DNA from: Bradyrhizobium diazoefficiens
GTDB taxonomy: Bacteria > Pseudomonadota > Alphaproteobacteria > Rhizobiales > Xanthobacteraceae
Direction: 5' to 3'
Assembly (NCBI RefSeq): GCF_018131015.1
Contig: NZ_JAFCJJ010000020.1
Location: 1-64,000 of the forward strand
Length of the DNA: 64,000 bases
In this document: positions 61,501-64,000 of the stretch, piece by piece
Layout: each line of letters begins with the position of its first letter
How positions within the stretch are numbered: the first letter of the stretch is position 1
Program-made: the position numbers and the translations under genes
The notes under the pieces: model-generated
Told to the model about the DNA's origin: nothing
Databases searched by the model: none
The model's input: the letters and a program-made list of their open reading frames with translations, nothing else

Positions 61501-64000
61501 CGCGGACGATGAAGATCTCCTGCACTGTGTCGCCGGCCTTCAGCGACTGTGCCGCCACGTTGTCGAGCTGATAGGTCCAGAGTCCGGTCGCGGGGTTGAG
61601 GTAGAATGCGCCGTAGGGACTGTCGGGGTTGCTGACGATTGACCAGGTGGCGCTATCGCCGATGTCGAGATCGGCCGCTGTCAGCTGGCCGTTCGCCGTG
61701 AGCGCGCTGTCCTCGGCGACGTTCGCGGTATGGCTGCCCGAGATCACCGGAGTATCGTTGGTGCCCGTGACCGTGACCGTCACCTGCTGCTGTGCAGTGC
61801 CCCCAGCCGCGTCGGTGACGCGGACGGTGAAGATCTCCTGCACTGTGTCGCCGGCCTTCAGCGACTGTGCGGCCTGGTTGTCGAGCGTGTAGGTCCACTG
61901 GCCGGTGGCCGGGTCCAGCACCAGCGCGCCGTAGGGGCTGTCCGGGTTGCCGACGATCGACCAGGCCGCAGCGTCGCCGATGTCGACGTCTGTCGCGCTG
62001 AGCGTACCGGTGGCCGTGAGAGTGCCGTCTTCGCCGACGGCTCCGCTATAGGTTCCCGTGATCAGCGGCGCGTCGTTGGTGCCGCTAATGGTGATGGTGA
62101 CCTGCTCGTCCGCCGTGGCGCCCAAGGCATCGGTCACCCGGACGGTGAAGATCTCCTGCACCGTCTCGCCATCCTTCAACGGCTGTGCGGCCTCATTGTC
62201 GAGCGTGTAGGTCCACTTGCCGGTGGCAGGGTCCAGTGCCAGCGCGCCATAGGGACTGTCGGCGTTGCTGACGATCGACCAGGTGGCGCCGTCTCCAATG
62301 TCGGTGTCGGTTGATGTGAGCGTGCCGCTGGCGGAGAGGACGCTGTCTTCGCTGACGGCGCCGGTATGGCTGCCTCCGATCGTCGGTCCATCATTGGCGC
62401 CGTTGACGATGATGGTGACCTGTTGATCCACGGTACCGCCCGCGGCATCGGTCACGCGGACGGTGAAGATCTCCTGTACCGTCTCGCCTTCGGTCAGCGC
62501 CTGCGCCGCCTCGTTGTCGAGTGTGTAGGTCCAGCGTCCGGTCGCCGGATTGACGTAGAATGCGCCGTAGGGGCTGTCGCCGCTGCCGACAACCGACCAG
62601 GTGGCGCTGTCGCCGATGTCGGCATCGGCCGCGGTGAGCTGGCCGCTGGCGAGCAGGGTCGCGTCCTCTGTCACCGCGCCGGCATAGCTGCCGGAGATCA
62701 CGGGCATGTCGTTGGTACCAGTGACGGCGATGGTGACCCGCTGGTCCGCCGTCGCACCGGACGCGTCGGTGACGCGGACGATGAAGTTCTCCTGCACCGC
62801 CTGACCGGCCTTGAGGGACTGCGCGGCCTGGTTGTCGAGCGTGTAGGTCCACTGGCCGGTGGCCGGGTCCAGCACCAGCGCGCCGTAGGGGCTGTCGGCG
62901 CTGCCGACGATCGACCAGGCGGCGCTGTCGCCGACGTCGAAGTCGGTCGCGGTGAGCGTGCCGGTGGCTGCGAGGATGCCGTCTTCGGCAACGGCTCCGG
63001 TATAGGCTCCCGAGATCAGCGGCGCGTCGTTTGTGCCGTGGACGGTGACGGTGACCTGCTGGTCCGTGGTGGCACCCTGGGCGTCGGTGACGCGGACGGT
63101 GAAGATCTCCTGCACCGTCTCGCCGGCCTTGAGCGATTGTGCCGCCTCGTTGTCGAGCGTGTAGGTCCAGTGGCCGACATCGGGATTGATCGACAACATG
63201 CCGTAGGCGCTGTCACCACTGCCGACGATCGACCAGGCGGCAGTGTCGCCGAGATCGGCGTCGGCCGCAGTGAGATGACCACTGGTGCTCAGTGTCGCGT
63301 CTTCGGTCACCGCGCCGGCAAGGCTGCCCGAGATCACCGGCGCATCGTTGGTGCCGGTGACGGTGATGGTGACCTGCTGGTCCACCGTGGCGCCTGCGGC
63401 GTCGGTCACCCGGACGGTGAAGATCTCCTGCACCGTCTCGCCGCCCTTCAGTCCCTGCGCGAGTGAAGCGTCGAGATGGTAGGTCCAGGAGCCCTCCGGA
63501 TCGATGTACAACGTGCCGTAGTCGGCCTGGGTGACGAGCGCTTCCACCGTCTCGCCGGAATCCAGCTGGGCGTCGTTGCCGTTGGCGACGAAGCTCCGCT
63601 CGCCGTTGGCGCCGGTCACGATCAGGCCATAGGGTCTGTCGGCGATCGACCATGTCGCGGTATCGCCGAGGTCGGCATCGGCGACCGTCAACTGGCCTTC
63701 GGCCGTGGCGACGCCGTCCTCGGCGACGGCTCCCGTGTAGGTGCCGGAGATCACCGGCACGTCGTTGGAGCCCGAGACGATGATCTTGATCTGCTGCTGT
63801 GCCGTGGCGCCTTCGGCATCCTTGACCCGGACCGTGAAGATCTCCTGCACCGTCTGATCGGCCCTCAGCGACTGGGCCGCGTCGTTGTCCAGCGTGTAGG
63901 TCCACTTGCCGGTGGCAGGATCCAGCGCCAGCGCGCCATAAGGACTGTCGGCGCTGCCGACGACCGACCAGGTGGCGGTGTCGCCGACATCGAGGTCGGT
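58571..64000 (-). CDS. giant VCBS-repeat surface/adhesin-like protein (5' end outside the window)
   Basis: The C-terminal 1,809 residues of a larger protein; the frame is open at the right edge. It holds one partial and ten complete VCBS repeats of about 106 aa (pattern GAVxEDGxLxAxGxLxATD, SPYGAL, WTYTLDN-AAQSLKAGETVQEIFTVRVTDA, TNDAPVISG). Next is a diverged Ig-like domain (LLRGAQITDVDNDTLTV) and a LamG/concanavalin-like domain (about 59560-60130). The end is a low-complexity Thr/Ser/Pro/Asp tail with TDPYLELA and TDPYLALA copies. Such proteins are exported by type I systems or anchored outside and mediate adhesion or biofilm formation. No RTX Gly/Asp nonapeptides are seen in this part. Confidence 0.92.
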   Translation of the reverse strand, partial: TDLDVGDTATWSVVGSADSPYGALALDPATGKWTYTLDNDAAQSLRADQTVQEIFTVRVKDAEGATAQQQIKIIVSGSNDVPVISGTYTGAVAEDGVATAEGQLTVADADLGDTATWSIADRPYGLIVTGANGERSFVANGNDAQLDSGETVEALVTQADYGTLYIDPEGSWTYHLDASLAQGLKGGETVQEIFTVRVTDAAGATVDQQVTITVTGTNDAPVISGSLAGAVTEDATLSTSGHLTAADADLGDTAAWSIVGSGDSAYGMLSINPDVGHWTYTLDNEAAQSLKAGETVQEIFTVRVTDAQGATTDQQVTVTVHGTNDAPLISGAYTGAVAEDGILAATGTLTATDFDVGDSAAWSIVGSADSPYGALVLDPATGQWTYTLDNQAAQSLKAGQAVQENFIVRVTDASGATADQRVTIAVTGTNDMPVISGSYAGAVTEDATLLASGQLTAADADIGDSATWSVVGSGDSPYGAFYVNPATGRWTYTLDNEAAQALTEGETVQEIFTVRVTDAAGGTVDQQVTIIVNGANDGPTIGGSHTGAVSEDSVLSASGTLTSTDTDIGDGATWSIVSNADSPYGALALDPATGKWTYTLDNEAAQPLKDGETVQEIFTVRVTDALGATADEQVTITISGTNDAPLITGTYSGAVGEDGTLTATGTLSATDVDIGDAAAWSIVGNPDSPYGALVLDPATGQWTYTLDNQAAQSLKAGDTVQEIFTVRVTDAAGGTAQQQVTVTVTGTNDTPVISGSHTANVAEDSALTANGQLTAADLDIGDSATWSIVSNPDSPYGAFYLNPATGLWTYQLDNVAAQSLKAGDTVQEIFIVRVTDAAGGTADQQVTVTVTGTNDAPLISGSYTGVVVEDAVLTTTGKLNATDTDIGDDAIWSIVSNPDSPYGALSLDPVTGRWIYTLDNEAAQSLRADHTVQEIFTVRVTDGAGGTADQQIAVTIKGANDKPEISGTYTGTASEDGVLTASGTLTAEDEDAGDSVTWSVAGPTTGSYGSLTVDATTGVWTYTLDNAAAQSLAAGETVQEVFTVRATDADEGAATDQQVTITISGTNDAPVISGTTTGAVVEDSTPTATGQLTATDVDVGDTAAWAVVGNTAGNYGTFFVNPDTGRWTYSLDNEASQSLKAGETVQETFTVRVTDAAGGTTDQQVTLSVTGTNDAPVVGQSLSELGTMKEEGTFTFTADDLLRGAQITDVDNDTLTVTNVVLDPASPPGTLTDNGNGSWTYRPGTNVSNVSPRFDFTVSDGTTTVMARASIEVQPVADAANVSLGADALRQVIDTGDPAYYGRIVEDTITSAPLSEFTLEVMLLAEDVPESTSSVGPVIVNVGSATDNNVLTLWNPANLTLGFSGNRNVETGIDLTDGQDHRLTTTWDIWSGDLRLYDNGELVYTTWMWPPPSDLYISIAQKPGTPPNWFDPDGSNFRMSEHFEGDIYYVTMANKAETPTQVATGPLTDQVSSTRLLVDIRAVNGQIVDTTGHQHLDPQGGLHVDTMTVDTSTSAIPAGSVLNLDVGLQPTDPNDTVTHLEISGFLAGTVLSDGIRYVTVLSPSQKVDITNWSLGKLTADLPNGLKTNMTMTLEATVTTPPYDTGEVDGNGRPIMTTDSVIVTEQHDIFIEYAPETQLAAQTASEPLAAEPMLMATAVPEPTDPALDASTTELAPSSTDSTTEPGSTDTSSATDPYLELAQPQAQTTEATATEASPTDPYLALASSTEQTTSASTDLSSPTTDYAQLATDSGTATQDPPPADQLYADSLIGSGDAQTAPTTEVQPVETIDETASVPPPPPEDPLAVQYV
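60481..64000 (-). repeat. tandem VCBS-coding repeats, period 318 bp
   Basis: The ND(A/x)P-coding site recurs at 60481, 60799, 61120, 61438, 61756, 62074, 62392, 62710, 63028, 63346 and 63763. Eight of ten spacings are exactly 318 bases, one is 321 and one is 417 because of a 33-codon insertion. Neighbouring units are very similar at the DNA level, so unequal recombination is likely. Confidence 0.9.

Noticed and set aside
60481..64000. Regular repeats considered as a CRISPR array
   Set aside because: The 318-bp units are fully coding VCBS domains with no short repeat/spacer pattern.

Overview
The window looks like chromosomal DNA of a Bradyrhizobium-type alphaproteobacterium (Nitrobacteraceae). 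This is an inference from the high GC content, a Rhizobiales-type intergenic palindrome at 8.6 kb, several small proteins typical of that group (a DUF6894 protein, a DUF2934 protein and others), EcfG-type stress promoters (GGAAC-N16-CGTT) and a ROSE-type RNA thermometer in front of an Hsp20 gene. There is no rRNA and no CRISPR array. One tRNA gene, tRNA-Leu(UAA), is present at 11.7 kb.

Layout. 0-6.8 kb: a peptide/opine-type ABC importer. The operon M20 peptidase, two permeases and a fused double ATPase is on the minus strand, and the binding protein is divergent. 7-11.7 kb: two multi-membrane glycosyltransferase-like proteins and a Bcr/CflA-type exporter. 11.7-16.3 kb: a degraded genomic island next to tRNA-Leu. 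It has one intact tyrosine integrase, a few small orphan genes and the C-terminal third of a second integrase joined directly to a truncated fdhD. 16.6-18.9 kb: a large FdhF/YdeP-type molybdopterin oxidoreductase.

18.9-30.7 kb is the metabolic centrepiece. An alternative complex III operon (actABCDEF, plus strand, genes overlapping by 4-8 bases) is divergent from a caa3-type cytochrome oxidase operon (subunits II, I, III, IV). A SCO copper chaperone converges on actF. Together they can oxidise quinol and pass electrons through heme c to an A2-type oxidase without a bc1 complex. A perfect 17-bp palindrome lies between the two operons.

30.8-39 kb: a UvrA2-like gene broken by an apparent 5-base deletion in its second ABC signature, a quinone-oxidoreductase-like MDR protein, a cation diffusion facilitator, small conserved proteins, and a zinc alcohol/formaldehyde dehydrogenase with a membrane partner.

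39-57 kb reads as a general-stress region. It holds an SDR, a YflT-like glycine-zipper protein, secreted Gly/Ser- and Gly/Ala-rich proteins, a glycosyltransferase with a frameshift in a CG run, an AI-2E-family permease, a DUF72 protein, a fused Mn-catalase/DUF892 protein, a low-affinity iron permease, Hsp20, a three-gene operon of small proteins, and a three-subunit molybdenum hydroxylase (2Fe-2S, FAD, Mo). Three clear and three weaker EcfG-type promoters tie several of these together. 56.8-58.2 kb encodes a TAXI-type solute-binding protein. From 58.6 kb to the right edge runs the 3' part of a giant VCBS-repeat surface protein whose start lies outside the window.
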